A stretch of 64,000 nt of DNA from an uncultured Thermoguttaceae bacterium (GTDB lineage: Bacteria; Planctomycetota; Planctomycetia; Pirellulales; Thermoguttaceae), in the NCBI GenBank assembly GCA_938084835.1, contig CALKER010000015.1, forward strand, positions 1-64,000, read 5' to 3'. This document shows positions 1-9,291 of the stretch, one piece after another; within the stretch, counting starts at the first letter, position 1, and every line of letters starts with the position of its first letter. The position numbers were made by a program, and so were the translations under genes. Below the pieces are notes generated by a model. That model saw nothing but the letters and a program-made list of their open reading frames with translations, did not search any database and was not told the origin of the DNA.

Positions 1-1277
1 TCGATGGGGACATACGAGCTTTCTTGTGCTCCCACATAGATTTGGCGAGGCCGCACAATACGACCAGAGGGGTCCTCATGTTGTTCCCGCCATTGAGCGA
101 TCCAACCGGGCAATCGGCCAATGGCGAAGCACACCGTGAACATATTTTTGGGGATTCCTAAAGCGCGCAGCAAAACCCCGCTATAGAAGTCCACATTAGG
201 ATACAACCGCCGCTCAATAAAGTACGGATCCGATAAGGCAAGCTCTTCCAGCTTCCGGGCAATGTCAAGAAGCGGATCCTGAGTTTTCAGCTGAGAAAAC
301 ACCCGTTCGCAGGTTTGCTTTAGAATTTTTGCTCGGGGATCGTAATTTTTGTAGACGCGATGTCCAAAGCCGTAAAGGCGGAACGGATTAGACTTGTCCT
401 TGGCCATGCGGATGCATTCTTCCGGTGAAAGACCACCAGCCTGAATTCGCTCGAGCATGTCCATTACTTCGACGTTAGCGCCACCGTGAAGCGGTCCCCA
501 TAATGCACACACGCCAGCCGCACAGGAAGCAAAAAGATTCGCCCGGGCCGACCCGACCGTCCGCACCGTCATTGTACTGCAATTTTGTTCATGATCAGCA
601 TGGAGGATAAACAGGATATTAAGCGCATCCTCCACCTCCGGAGTCACTATGTACTGCTTATAAGGCAAGGAGAACATCATATGAAGGAAATTTGCGCAAT
701 ATCGAAGATGGGGGTCCGGGTAGATAAAAGGCAATCCCTGAGAGCGTCGATAGGCGAAGGCAGCAATTGTCCGCACTTTACTGATGAGACGGGCTGCAGC
801 CGCTTCCAGTGACTCTTCATCCCCAACCCATAGCAACTGTTGATGGAAACAAGCCAGATTATTCAACATCGCCGAGAGAATGGCCATCGGCGGAGCATCT
901 ACAGGCATATGCTGATACTGGAGCCGAAGCCCTTCATGGAGAAGCTCGTTTTCAGTAAGCTGCATACTAAATCGGCTTAGCTCCTCACGGGTCGGCAAAC
1001 GACCAAAAATCAACAGCCACGCCACCTCCACGAAGTTCGGTTTTTCGAGGAATTGCTCGACAGGAATACCCCGATAACGCAAAATCCCTTTCTCGCCGTC
1101 AACATACGTAATAGCACTCTTGCAGATTGCCGTGTTGGCCAAGCCGGGATCGTAAGCCAAGCAACCGGTAAGCTCCCGCAATTGCGTGATGTCGATGGCT
1201 GGATCCCCCAGGCTCCCTCTGATAATTGGCAGCTCAACCTCCTTATCACCGACCTTTAAAATAGCTCGTTCCACCAT
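1..1277 (-). CDS. gltA: Citrate synthase (type II), 3' end beyond window
   Basis: Condenses oxaloacetate and acetyl-CoA to citrate, the entry step of the TCA cycle, in the cytoplasm. Reading the minus strand gives 425 codons starting MVERAILKVGDKEVELP. Typical citrate synthase blocks follow: LHADHEQNCSTMTVRTVGS, the catalytic-His segment GPLHGGANVEVMDMLERIQ near residue 270, and the C-terminal GRLPGWIAQW and RPRQIYVGAQ blocks. Type II enzymes are about 430 residues, so only a few C-terminal codons are missing. The start at 1277 has GGAGGA about 10 nt upstream. The gene lies 140 nt downstream of the sugar kinase in the same direction, but a shared transcript is only inference. The family assignment is very secure. 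Confidence 0.96.
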   Translation of the reverse strand, partial: MVERAILKVGDKEVELPIIRGSLGDPAIDITQLRELTGCLAYDPGLANTAICKSAITYVDGEKGILRYRGIPVEQFLEKPNFVEVAWLLIFGRLPTREELSRFSMQLTENELLHEGLRLQYQHMPVDAPPMAILSAMLNNLACFHQQLLWVGDEESLEAAAARLISKVRTIAAFAYRRSQGLPFIYPDPHLRYCANFLHMMFSLPYKQYIVTPEVEDALNILFILHADHEQNCSTMTVRTVGSARANLFASCAAGVCALWGPLHGGANVEVMDMLERIQAGGLSPEECIRMAKDKSNPFRLYGFGHRVYKNYDPRAKILKQTCERVFSQLKTQDPLLDIARKLEELALSDPYFIERRLYPNVDFYSGVLLRALGIPKNMFTVCFAIGRLPGWIAQWREQHEDPSGRIVRPRQIYVGAQESSYVPI

Positions 1278-1417
1278 TCCCTTCCGATCCTCCTGGTTAG
1301 TAGCCAGCGCAAACGCTCCCCTATTAACAACTGCGAGCGTACCATTCCGCTGGGGGCCGCTCACATTCTATGTCTTTTTTTCGCAGCCCGAAATGCTTCG
1401 TTTACTCACCGTAAAGT

Positions 1418-2365
1418 TCACAGGTGCTCGATCTCAAGATGATGCGTGCGGATAAATTCCTCTGCTTCTTCCCGGTTGAAAACACTTTCTGTGGTTCCAA
1501 TTGCCCTCACGCAGCTTGCGCCTAAGGCGCTTCCCCAACGGAGACACCCAATCGGATCTTCCCCCAGGAGAATGCCTGCAATGAATCCGGCGTCGAAGGC
1601 GTCGCCCGCGCCGGCTCCACCCACAAATTCCACCGGGTAGATCCCTGCCCGGACACGCACCCCGTCACTCACCAATACCGCACCTTTTTCTCCCATGGTG
1701 ATGACCACCGTTTTAGCTCCTAGGTGCCGAAAATGCTCTGCCTGGGCCACAGGATCTTTTATCCCGGTGATAATTTCCGATTCATCGTCGTTGGGCAAAA
1801 ACACATCCGTCTCCGGTAAAATGCGGGCTAAATTTTTTTCGTAATCTTGGCGCCCAAACAGGACCACATCCAGGACTGTTTTTGCCCCATGTTGCCGGGC
1901 TAGCCGGAATAGATCCACCATCTCCGGCGTTTCTAAGCCCGGCATCATGAGATATCCGCCGACGTAAAACACCTTCGCCCGTGTCACCCACTCCTTCGGG
2001 ATATGATCAACAGTAAACAAAGTGTTAGCACCCGCAGTGCTGATGAAGCGCCTGTCCTCCCCCTGAACATTAATGATCATGGTAGCCGCCGAGCCGACAC
2101 CGCCAATTTGGTGAACACCCGCCGTGTCCACGCCGGCCGACTCCAAAGTCTCGACTATGACCCGACCAAAAGGGTCGTCTCCCACACAGCCGGAAACCCC
2201 TACCCGAAAGCCCAACTTAGCTAAATCCACTGCGGTGTTGGAGGCACATCCTCCCAAAGCAAGCTGGATATGCTTTGTGGGAATCAACTCTCCGGCGTGG
2301 GGCAACCGAGGGATTGGTGAACATGCGATATCGGCAAACAATATCCCAGCACAGAGGCAGTCCAT
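1418..2365 (-). CDS. PfkB-family carbohydrate kinase
   Basis: Cytoplasmic ATP-dependent sugar or nucleoside kinase of the ribokinase/PfkB family, 315 residues from the chosen start. Seen: the N-terminal substrate block (GGCASNTAVDLAKLG), a central NxxE-type block (FLPNDDESEIITG) and the C-terminal signature GGAGAGDAFDAGFIAG, whose Asp is the family's catalytic base. The reading frame stays open 37 codons further upstream, but the ATG at 2365 (MDCLCAGILFADI) is preceded by GGGGAGGGG and matches where family members begin, so I use it. The sugar cannot be read from the sequence; ribokinase-, fructokinase- and 2-keto-3-deoxygluconate-kinase-like roles all remain possible. Confidence 0.9.
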   Translation of the reverse strand: MDCLCAGILFADIACSPIPRLPHAGELIPTKHIQLALGGCASNTAVDLAKLGFRVGVSGCVGDDPFGRVIVETLESAGVDTAGVHQIGGVGSAATMIINVQGEDRRFISTAGANTLFTVDHIPKEWVTRAKVFYVGGYLMMPGLETPEMVDLFRLARQHGAKTVLDVVLFGRQDYEKNLARILPETDVFLPNDDESEIITGIKDPVAQAEHFRHLGAKTVVITMGEKGAVLVSDGVRVRAGIYPVEFVGGAGAGDAFDAGFIAGILLGEDPIGCLRWGSALGASCVRAIGTTESVFNREEAEEFIRTHHLEIEHL

Positions 2366-2820
2366 TAGTTCCCCTCCCCGAATGAAGCCAAAAACTTCTT
2401 GTTTCCAATTGGGCGGATATTTTTGCCCTCTCCCTTGGACCGGGGTGCCAAGCACCGAAAACGCCCAGTGAGCCACCCATTCATAATTTCGCCGGTGGCC
2501 GCGAGGGAAAAACCCCGTGATTAAGATCCGGCAATCCCCGACATTCCGAGCCGCTTATCCTATCTCATAAACCGATGGAATTCAACTTCCACCGCCCGGC
2601 TGATGCTGGACCGACTGAACCTTTTCCCCGCTACGCCTGTCACCTCTAGCCCCAAAGTGTGGCTGCCACCCACAACAGCCTCTTGTAGTAAAAGCGACAA
2701 ATTAAGCCCGGGAGAGGATTTTTCGTAAAAGTTCGAAGGAAGAGTCTCGGCAGGCTGAGTCCGCTCGAAAGCACTCGACCACTTCAGACACTTCGCAGAC
2801 TTCCTGCGACGTCCACAAAT
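2366..2820. other. Non-coding gap between lptB and the PfkB kinase gene
   Basis: 455 nt between two leftward genes. Short open frames here lack ribosome binding sites and protein-like composition. The gap is long enough to hold a separate leftward promoter for the kinase gene, but I cannot point to convincing -35/-10 boxes. Nothing else recognised. Confidence 0.5.
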
Positions 2821-3672
2821 TCACACATGACGGGACTGTTTGACACCCACGTCGCCAGCCTCTGCTCGCTGTACCGGGGCCAAAGTCGCGGCTCCCAAAT
2901 CCATATCCTCGCCAAAGTAATACTCGCGAGCTTCCGGGTTCGCTATCACCTCCGCCGGCGTACCGTGACAAAGAACCCCGCCACTACGAATTACGTAACT
3001 ACGGTCGGTAATTTGAAGTGTCTCTCGCACCTGATGATCGGTGATTAGGATGGCGATGCCGCCATTCCGCAGGCCCCGGATAATCTCTTGAATACTGTCG
3101 ACAGTCACCGGATCAATACCGGTGAATGGTTCATCGAGTAAGATAATCTGCGGATTTGAGACGAGGGCCCGAGCAATTTCCAACCGGCGGCGCTCTCCCC
3201 CGGAAAGAGTATAGGCTTTGGCTTTACGGAGACGAGCCATGTCGAACTGCTCTAGAAGCTCATTGCATCGGCGGAACCGTGTCTTGCGATCAAAACCCAA
3301 AAGCTCCATGATGGCAAGTAGGTTCTGTTCCACCGTGAGCTTTCGAAAGACGCTTGGCTCCTGAGCCAGGTAGCCCATCCCGCCCTCTCGGGCCCGCCGA
3401 TACATGGGCCACTGGGTCACATCTTTTCCCTGCAGGAAGACCTTTCCAGCATCGGGACGGATCATCCCGCAGGTAATGCGAAAACAAGTGGTCTTTCCTG
3501 CCCCATTTGGCCCTAACAGACCAACAATTTCGCCCGGGTAAACCTCAAATCCTACCCCGTCGACCACACGGCGGCCGCGGTAAATTTTCACCAGACCTTC
3601 TGTTTTCAATATCGGTCCCAGATGAGGGCGAACCACCACGCGAAAATTTGGAGAGAGTCCGCTGACCTGCAT
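2821..3672 (-). CDS. lptB: LPS export ABC transporter ATP-binding protein
   Basis: Cytoplasmic ATPase predicted to drive LptFG in extracting lipopolysaccharide from the inner membrane. In 283 residues I see Walker A GPNGAGKTT (54-62), a Q-loop at YLAQEPS (101-107), the ABC signature LSGGE (156-160), Walker B IILLDEP (176-182) and the switch His at 213 in ITDHQVRET. The run from the Q-loop to the H-loop closely follows LptB rather than other ABC ATPases. There is a 20-residue N-terminal and a 30-residue C-terminal extension. GGAGG and AGGTAGG lie upstream of the ATG at 3672. LptF/G/C/A genes are not in the window. The gene sits 214 nt downstream of a signal peptidase gene, an envelope-related neighbour. 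Confidence 0.92.
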   Translation of the reverse strand: MQVSGLSPNFRVVVRPHLGPILKTEGLVKIYRGRRVVDGVGFEVYPGEIVGLLGPNGAGKTTCFRITCGMIRPDAGKVFLQGKDVTQWPMYRRAREGGMGYLAQEPSVFRKLTVEQNLLAIMELLGFDRKTRFRRCNELLEQFDMARLRKAKAYTLSGGERRRLEIARALVSNPQIILLDEPFTGIDPVTVDSIQEIIRGLRNGGIAILITDHQVRETLQITDRSYVIRSGGVLCHGTPAEVIANPEAREYYFGEDMDLGAATLAPVQRAEAGDVGVKQSRHV

Positions 3673-3886
3673 TATCGTGCCTACCTTCGCCTCCTGCGTT
3701 GTCCCCTCCCGGGTGGACCGAGGCCAGGAAACTTTGCATCGTGCCTCGGTTCCCGCACCGACGGCCAGTTTAAGTCCACAAAGAATGCGGCCGGCCTACG
3801 AGCACGAAATTCCCGAAACGCAGCGGTTCTCGCATGAACTGCTCTGCCGGCCTTTGTGGCTCCAGCTCCTCCCTTAAACAGTCAAA

Positions 3887-5755
3887 CTACCGAACAAAAC
3901 GCATACGCCAAAAATTTGGGAAGAATCGTACAGGAATATTGGTACCGGGAATACGGTCCAAAGCCCGCGGCCAAAACACAAAAAGAGCCTTCCCAATTAA
4001 AAGGTCTTCGTCCACGTAGTATTCGAAATTACGATCTTCCCACAACCGACTATCCATGCTTTCGGCACTATTGTCGCCCAAGACGAAATATTGCCGCTCC
4101 CGAAGAGGGAAATGAACCATTTGTGTTTTCCGGGCCGCATAGATTTGCCACTGAGATAAAGTACGATGAATAGTCTCTGCCGTTAACGGCTCGCCTGTGG
4201 GAGCTAAAAAATCAGTGATAACTTCCCGGCGTGGAGCCCCCGGTGACCCGCGCACAGCAATATAGTACACGTCGCGATATAACTTCAAATGACGCACGAT
4301 GAATTCACCACCGATGGCTTCGATCCATGCCGGTTCCAGATCCTCGGCCGTGGGGCGATCGTTTCCCAATGGGGGAAATTCGGCCGGAGGATCGAAACGC
4401 ACTATGCGATTGTTCACCCAAAGTAAGAGCTGATCGTCGACGTTCGCCCACATAATCCGGTACCGCCCCGGTTTTTTCACGGGAGTACGGGCCTTGGGAC
4501 GGAACTGAGGTAAAGCATCGATTCGTGCCTCGGCGGAACCGTCGGCCAAATCGATTTGGCAGCGGAAAGTTCTCCCCCCCTCGACTAGCCCCATGGCAAA
4601 CGTTCCGGAAGTGCTTTTCACCTCCAACTCGAATTCCAAGGCAAGGTCGCCCACCCAGTGCAGCCCTAGTTGCTTGGGGCCGGGACGATGTAAACTCATC
4701 CCGCCACGGCCAGAGGCTCCCCCAGCCGATCCACCCCACCCCACAAACCGCTCACGCCACGAAAACGACTGAGTTATCTCTGTGTTATATCCGGAAAAAT
4801 CACTCACCAATTCTTTCCGTAAGGGGGCGGAACGGCCTGTGCTGAGCCACTGCTCCCAATCCTCATAAGTGGGAACGAAATGGCGGTAGATCAAGCGGGC
4901 CGGCGATCGCCCGGAATAACTAAAGCTTCGCCACCGCTCATCAGGCTTCCAATCATCGCCGGTGCGAGATTCCTCTGGCGCCCACCGCGGCGCCCAACCG
5001 CGATCCTTCCACGCGGGCTGAAGTCGATCGTTGTCGTCAACAGGCTGCAACATGGCCCGAAGTGTGTGCGGCGGTTTCCGGACAATAGTGTACTGCTGCG
5101 GATCAGTAGGCGTCTGCCAGTCGAAGTCTTCCGCCGCCAACGGCTTCACATGTATATCACCGTTGCGAATGAGGATCGTCTCCCCTGGCAGTCCTACAAT
5201 CCTTTTTATGAAATTGGTCCTCGCAGCACCGGGATATTTGAACACCGCCACATCCCACCGGGTCGGCCGGCCAAATTGATACGGAAATTTGGCCACAAGG
5301 AGCCTATCCCCTTTGTAGGATGGAAAATAAACCCCATGAGGATTGTCCGGACGCAGATCGATAGGGAATCGGCACAGCGGGCATGTCGCCGATACAACCA
5401 CAACGCCAGTAGGGGTTCCCGTCTCGCTGTCGACCTCTTCGCTTGCGCTCACCTGGAAACAATACCCACACTGGGGGCAAGTCAACTCCTTGTGCTGGCC
5501 CAGGAGCGTCGGGGCCATCGAACCGGTGGGAATGACAAAGGCCTCGGCCTCGAACGTGCGGAAGAGGAAAGCCAACATAAAAGCGATGGCAATCGATTCA
5601 ACTACCTCTCGCACCGCAGCCGCCGAGATCCATCCGCCGTCTTTTCCCTTCAGCGGACTTGTCGGCGCCCTCGAGGGAGTGGGAACCCCCCTTCGGCGAG
5701 TTTTTTCTCCACTCTTTCGCTTCAGCTTTTCCCCAAAAGAAAAGTTCCGATTCAT
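3887..5755 (-). CDS. lepB: Signal peptidase I with zinc ribbon and large beta-sandwich insert
   Basis: Membrane-bound protease that removes signal peptides of exported proteins. 622 residues, about twice the usual length. Residues 50-70 form one membrane helix, followed by FVIPTGSMAPTL with nucleophile Ser79. Two Cys pairs (CPQC at 93-96, CPLC at 125-128) look like a zinc ribbon inserted early. Box D follows (RWDVAVFKYP, then NFIKRIVGLPGE with general-base Lys184). Box E (VLGDNSAESMDSRLW) comes only near residue 560. The roughly 335 residues between boxes D and E include strand-rich sequence (ALEFELEVKSTSGTFAMGL, GRYRIMWANVDDQLLLWVNN) resembling a LamG/3-keto-disaccharide-hydrolase-type sandwich. 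No clear ribosome binding site precedes the ATG. A diverged paralogue lies upstream at 6153-8069. Confidence 0.9.
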   Translation of the reverse strand: MNRNFSFGEKLKRKSGEKTRRRGVPTPSRAPTSPLKGKDGGWISAAAVREVVESIAIAFMLAFLFRTFEAEAFVIPTGSMAPTLLGQHKELTCPQCGYCFQVSASEEVDSETGTPTGVVVVSATCPLCRFPIDLRPDNPHGVYFPSYKGDRLLVAKFPYQFGRPTRWDVAVFKYPGAARTNFIKRIVGLPGETILIRNGDIHVKPLAAEDFDWQTPTDPQQYTIVRKPPHTLRAMLQPVDDNDRLQPAWKDRGWAPRWAPEESRTGDDWKPDERWRSFSYSGRSPARLIYRHFVPTYEDWEQWLSTGRSAPLRKELVSDFSGYNTEITQSFSWRERFVGWGGSAGGASGRGGMSLHRPGPKQLGLHWVGDLALEFELEVKSTSGTFAMGLVEGGRTFRCQIDLADGSAEARIDALPQFRPKARTPVKKPGRYRIMWANVDDQLLLWVNNRIVRFDPPAEFPPLGNDRPTAEDLEPAWIEAIGGEFIVRHLKLYRDVYYIAVRGSPGAPRREVITDFLAPTGEPLTAETIHRTLSQWQIYAARKTQMVHFPLRERQYFVLGDNSAESMDSRLWEDRNFEYYVDEDLLIGKALFVFWPRALDRIPGTNIPVRFFPNFWRMRFVR

Positions 5756-6152
5756 TTATCTGTTGCGCAAAACTTCTTTGGGCGGTGAAACAACAAACTT
5801 CATCAGGAACCAAATGGGAGCCAAATTATAACTACCGCTTCCGTACAACCAGTGTCCAAAATTGATCCGCAGCACCTAAAACGTAAATCGGGCTAGTAAC
5901 CGAAACTCCACGAGCCCGTATGCTTGAATTCTGCATTCCCCCCTGCCCAGGAAATCCCAGCCAGAGGACATAAGCCACCCGCCGACATCGCGGGAGCTGA
6001 GTACGCCGCATCAATCCAAATCTGCCGCCGTCCGAACCCCCTACATTAGCTTCGTTTTTTGAATGTCCCTGCAATTTCTCCCCCTTCTCCCGTTTTTGTG
6101 GCGGGGACGTCTCCGGTAATCACGTTTTTGTGGCGGTGGCGTCTCTGGTAAA
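5756..6152. other. Gap between the two signal peptidase genes
   Basis: 397 nt containing the tandem 32-nt repeat described separately at 6091-6155. No convincing gene; the short frames on both strands lack ribosome binding sites. A leftward promoter for the downstream signal peptidase could lie here. Confidence 0.5.
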
Positions 6153-6155
6153 TCA
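6091..6155. repeat. Imperfect tandem repeat, about 32 nt x 2
   Basis: Copies at 6091-6122 and 6123-6155 share the frame CGTTTTTGTGGCGG, then GTCTC, then GGTAA and ATCA, with a few substitutions and one inserted base. The second copy contains the stop codon of the leftward signal peptidase gene (6153-6155). A 13-nt piece of the unit, GTGGCGGGGACGT, recurs at 60093-60105 in another non-coding gap. Confidence 0.85.
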
Positions 6156-8069
6156 CCAATGATAGTTAACCGGAGTCAAAATCGGAATCTGAAAACGCCA
6201 CCCACCCCACTGCCAGCAATACCACCGGATTTTAGCTACTACGACTCCCACAATGAGCACCCCGTTCGCTTCACGGACGGGTCCCAAATGGCGACTATCG
6301 CGCGAAATTGGCGGATTGTCCCCAATGAAAAAGTATTCTTTGTCCCCCAAAATAACCGGAAAACCGGAAAAGGAATTTGAAGGACAATGCCCCATGTCCT
6401 CCCAAGTGCTGCCAAAAGCACCCGAAACCTCGATTGAATCATACCCGGAAATTCCTTGATCGGGCGTGCAATCGATACCCCCACCCGAATTTGGTAGCTG
6501 ATCCCCACCCGGATGATGTTCCACGGTTGATTCCTGGTGCCCACCATCAAGGGGCGCCTGAGCAAATCCAAAGCGAGACGCGAACTCTGAGGGGAAAGGT
6601 ACATTGACCGGCCACCCCCCAGGGGTAACTCCACAAGGTGAGAAATGCACCTGGGCGGTGCAACAAGCCGGGATAATCTCACGTGGGTCTCCCTCCCTTT
6701 GAGCCACCTTATTCGGGAAAGTTTTGAGCCCCCCACTGCGTGAAGTGTGGCAAGGCTCCTTCGTAAATGCATGGGGATCGATCGGAGGATAATCTAGGCG
6801 GGCAGCATATACATAATCTAATGTATCATAATAATAAGGTTTTGATCGAATATCTCCCCAGGCCGTTACCTTACCTTCCGAAGGGGTACATAATGACACT
6901 ACGATGGGACGCGCCAGCCCATGGCTTCCAGAGCGATTCCCCAATTCTGACTTTGGTAAGAAGAACTCGCGCCCTGCAACCGAAACCGCAATTTCGTGTG
7001 GAAACTCGCACCAAAAGATCTCAAGAGAAGGAGTCCAAAATCGGCTTTGTGGTAGAAAAATTTCCACGGGAGTGTTCTCACTCTCCCCAGAAGATGTATG
7101 GGAAAGGCTTTCATGGAAAATCCTGACTTTAATGCCCGCACCTGATGACTTGCCCTCGAATTGCGTAACGGTCACACCATCCCCGGTGTAAAAAACAAAG
7201 GAAAATTCCCGCGGAACCTGCCTCCAAGTCAGCAAAAATCGGGCTGCAATCGCGACTGGCCGATTAATGACTTCCTGCGGTATCACAAATAATTGGTTGA
7301 AACTTGCAGTCCCATGGACAAGCCACCCTTGAACCGTAAACGAGTAACAGGCACAAGAGGGGACGAAATACACACCGTACCCAACCGGCCTCCATGCCAA
7401 AACCCCAGGCAATGCCGACTTCGGTGGTTGCCCTACGAGACTTCGAAGAAATTCGGAGTCATGACACCGGCTTCGAGACGCGGCAACTATTGCTGTAGTT
7501 CGGCTCTTTGGATCAGAGCGAGCCGAGGTGGTATGTATGCCCACCGGATCCGCGGCTAGTTTGATCGAGGCAACCGGAAGGGAATAGCGCCATACCTCAG
7601 CCGCCCGCGAAGGAGCGGGCCGCCCATTGATCCATACCCAGCCTCTCTCGAGATGAATTCTCTCGCCCGGCAATCCAGCCAGGCGCTTGATCGCTAATTT
7701 TTGGCCGCTCGCGTAATCGGCGAAACACACTGGCTGAAAACGCCTAAAGTCTAAATTCCAAACGCCCTTTCGGAAAACTATCACCCGATCTCCTGGGAGT
7801 CGGATCCCCTCGCTTACGGCTAACCGCCTACCGCAGGCCGGACAAATAACCTTTTCAGATATGAACTCCCTCGTCGCTACCGTGCGGAATTTCTCCGCAC
7901 ATAAACAAACAAACAAAAGGTGGTCTCCAAGAAGCCACGGAGCCATCGAACCCCCAAGAACCTGCAAGGGGAAAACAATCCCAGCACAGATCCACGTTTC
8001 GACGAGGAGAAGGCCGCAGACAACGATAATGAGAAGCCGCACAAGTCGCCTCAAGCCGAGTCGGCTCAT
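6153..8069 (-). CDS. Second, diverged signal peptidase I-like protein
   Basis: 638-residue paralogue of the downstream signal peptidase. An N-terminal membrane helix (about 10-33) leads to VLGGSMAPWLLGDH with candidate nucleophile Ser41. Cys residues at 55, 57, 76 and 79 (the latter CPAC) may be a rearranged zinc site. LPGDRVIVFRK and LAIKRLAGLPGE carry the box C/D positions with candidate Lys128. Box E (FFIGDNPPISRDSRHLG) is at about 583. The insert between boxes D and E is about 440 residues and much more diverged than in the other copy; residues 430-560 are Gly/Pro/Ser/His-rich. All catalytic motifs remain, so I infer an active enzyme, perhaps with specialised substrates. It begins 19 nt after the cysteine desulfurase stop, implying co-transcription. 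Confidence 0.85.
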   Translation of the reverse strand: MSRLGLRRLVRLLIIVVCGLLLVETWICAGIVFPLQVLGGSMAPWLLGDHLLFVCLCAEKFRTVATREFISEKVICPACGRRLAVSEGIRLPGDRVIVFRKGVWNLDFRRFQPVCFADYASGQKLAIKRLAGLPGERIHLERGWVWINGRPAPSRAAEVWRYSLPVASIKLAADPVGIHTTSARSDPKSRTTAIVAASRSRCHDSEFLRSLVGQPPKSALPGVLAWRPVGYGVYFVPSCACYSFTVQGWLVHGTASFNQLFVIPQEVINRPVAIAARFLLTWRQVPREFSFVFYTGDGVTVTQFEGKSSGAGIKVRIFHESLSHTSSGESENTPVEIFLPQSRFWTPSLEIFWCEFPHEIAVSVAGREFFLPKSELGNRSGSHGLARPIVVSLCTPSEGKVTAWGDIRSKPYYYDTLDYVYAARLDYPPIDPHAFTKEPCHTSRSGGLKTFPNKVAQREGDPREIIPACCTAQVHFSPCGVTPGGWPVNVPFPSEFASRFGFAQAPLDGGHQESTVEHHPGGDQLPNSGGGIDCTPDQGISGYDSIEVSGAFGSTWEDMGHCPSNSFSGFPVILGDKEYFFIGDNPPISRDSRHLGPVREANGVLIVGVVVAKIRWYCWQWGGWRFQIPILTPVNYHW

Positions 8070-8088
8070 CTTCGCACTCGCACTTCCC

Positions 8089-9291
8089 TCAAGCAGACGA
8101 GCTTACGGAACATCTTGGCCGGAGCCGCTCGACGGCAGCAACAATTCGCCGAACGGCCTCGTCGATTTGGCTCTCCGTGTTAGTCATGCCGAGACTAAAC
8201 CGAAGCGAGGAGTTCACAAGCTCCTTAGGCACACCCATAGCCCGCAAAGTGGGAGACGCTTCTGCCGCCCCGCTGGCACAAGCCGAGCCAATCGAGCATG
8301 CCACCCCCGCCGTGTCCAAAGCCATGAACAACATCTGAGCCTCCATACCTGGAAAGGCAATGCTGGAGGTGTGTGGTAACCGAGGGGCGTCCTCACCGTG
8401 GATGACAATGTCCGGCAAGGCCTGTTTCAATTGAGCTTCGAAGCGTTGTCGGAGAGTAACCAGTTTTTCCAGCTGCATAGCTGCCTCCTGGTGCCACAAT
8501 TCCAGTGCTTTGCGCATTCCGACGACCAGCGCCACGGGCTCGGTGCCCGGACGATATCCCTCCTGCTGATGCCCACCAAACACTATGGGAGCAAGAGGCA
8601 CGTCACCACGGCAGATCAATGCGCCGATCCCTGGGGGGCCGTGGAATTTGTGAGCTGCCACACTCATCGCCGAAACCCCTAACCGGCGGAAATGTACGGG
8701 GATTTTGCCCACGGCCTGGATCGCATCGGTATGAACCGGAATGCCACGGTCACGGCAAAGTTCCGCCACCACAGTCACCGGCTGGATAACGCCCGTCTCG
8801 TGGTTGGCCAACATGACACTCACCAGCCGGGTTTCGGGTGTGAGGAATGACTGAAGTTGATCCACACGAAGAAGACCATTAGGACTGGCCCCTACCGTGT
8901 CCAATCGCCACCCCAGATCGAGGAGGTGTTCGGCCGGAGCGAGTACACTGGAGTGTTCCATCGCGGAGATGACGATGTGGTGAGGATAGCTCGGTCGTCC
9001 GGTTCGGGCAGTTTTCGCCATTGCTTGGCTAATTCCCAGGATGGCTAGGTTGTTGGCTTCCGTTCCTCCGCTAGTGAAAATCACCCGATCCGGCGGAAAG
9101 CTTGTCAGTGACGCCCCTAATAATTCAGCAATGCTCTCCCGAGATTCTTCCAATTCACGGCGGGCCCGCGCCCCAAGCTGATGTGCGCTGGCCGGATTGC
9201 CATAGCCCAGCCGCATGTACTCCGCCATCGCCTCGATGACTTCAGGCCGCACCATAGTTGTGGCATTATGATCAAGATTGATAACTTCCAC
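8089..9291 (-). CDS. Cysteine desulfurase (IscS/NifS class V aminotransferase)
   Basis: PLP enzyme that takes sulfur from cysteine to an enzyme persulfide for Fe-S cluster and thio-cofactor assembly. 400 residues with the classic blocks: LDHNATTMVRPEV at the N-terminus, FTSGGTEANNLAI, the PLP-Lys segment AAHKFHGPPGIGAL, GGHQQEGYRPGTEP, and the persulfide Cys in GSACASGAAEASPTLRAMG. The long loop around the Cys is of the IscS/NifS rather than the SufS type. No iscU, iscA or fdx is adjacent; the gene is instead followed at 19 nt by the signal peptidase paralogue, an unusual pairing. ATG at 9291. Confidence 0.94.
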   Translation of the reverse strand: MEVINLDHNATTMVRPEVIEAMAEYMRLGYGNPASAHQLGARARRELEESRESIAELLGASLTSFPPDRVIFTSGGTEANNLAILGISQAMAKTARTGRPSYPHHIVISAMEHSSVLAPAEHLLDLGWRLDTVGASPNGLLRVDQLQSFLTPETRLVSVMLANHETGVIQPVTVVAELCRDRGIPVHTDAIQAVGKIPVHFRRLGVSAMSVAAHKFHGPPGIGALICRGDVPLAPIVFGGHQQEGYRPGTEPVALVVGMRKALELWHQEAAMQLEKLVTLRQRFEAQLKQALPDIVIHGEDAPRLPHTSSIAFPGMEAQMLFMALDTAGVACSIGSACASGAAEASPTLRAMGVPKELVNSSLRFSLGMTNTESQIDEAVRRIVAAVERLRPRCSVSSSA

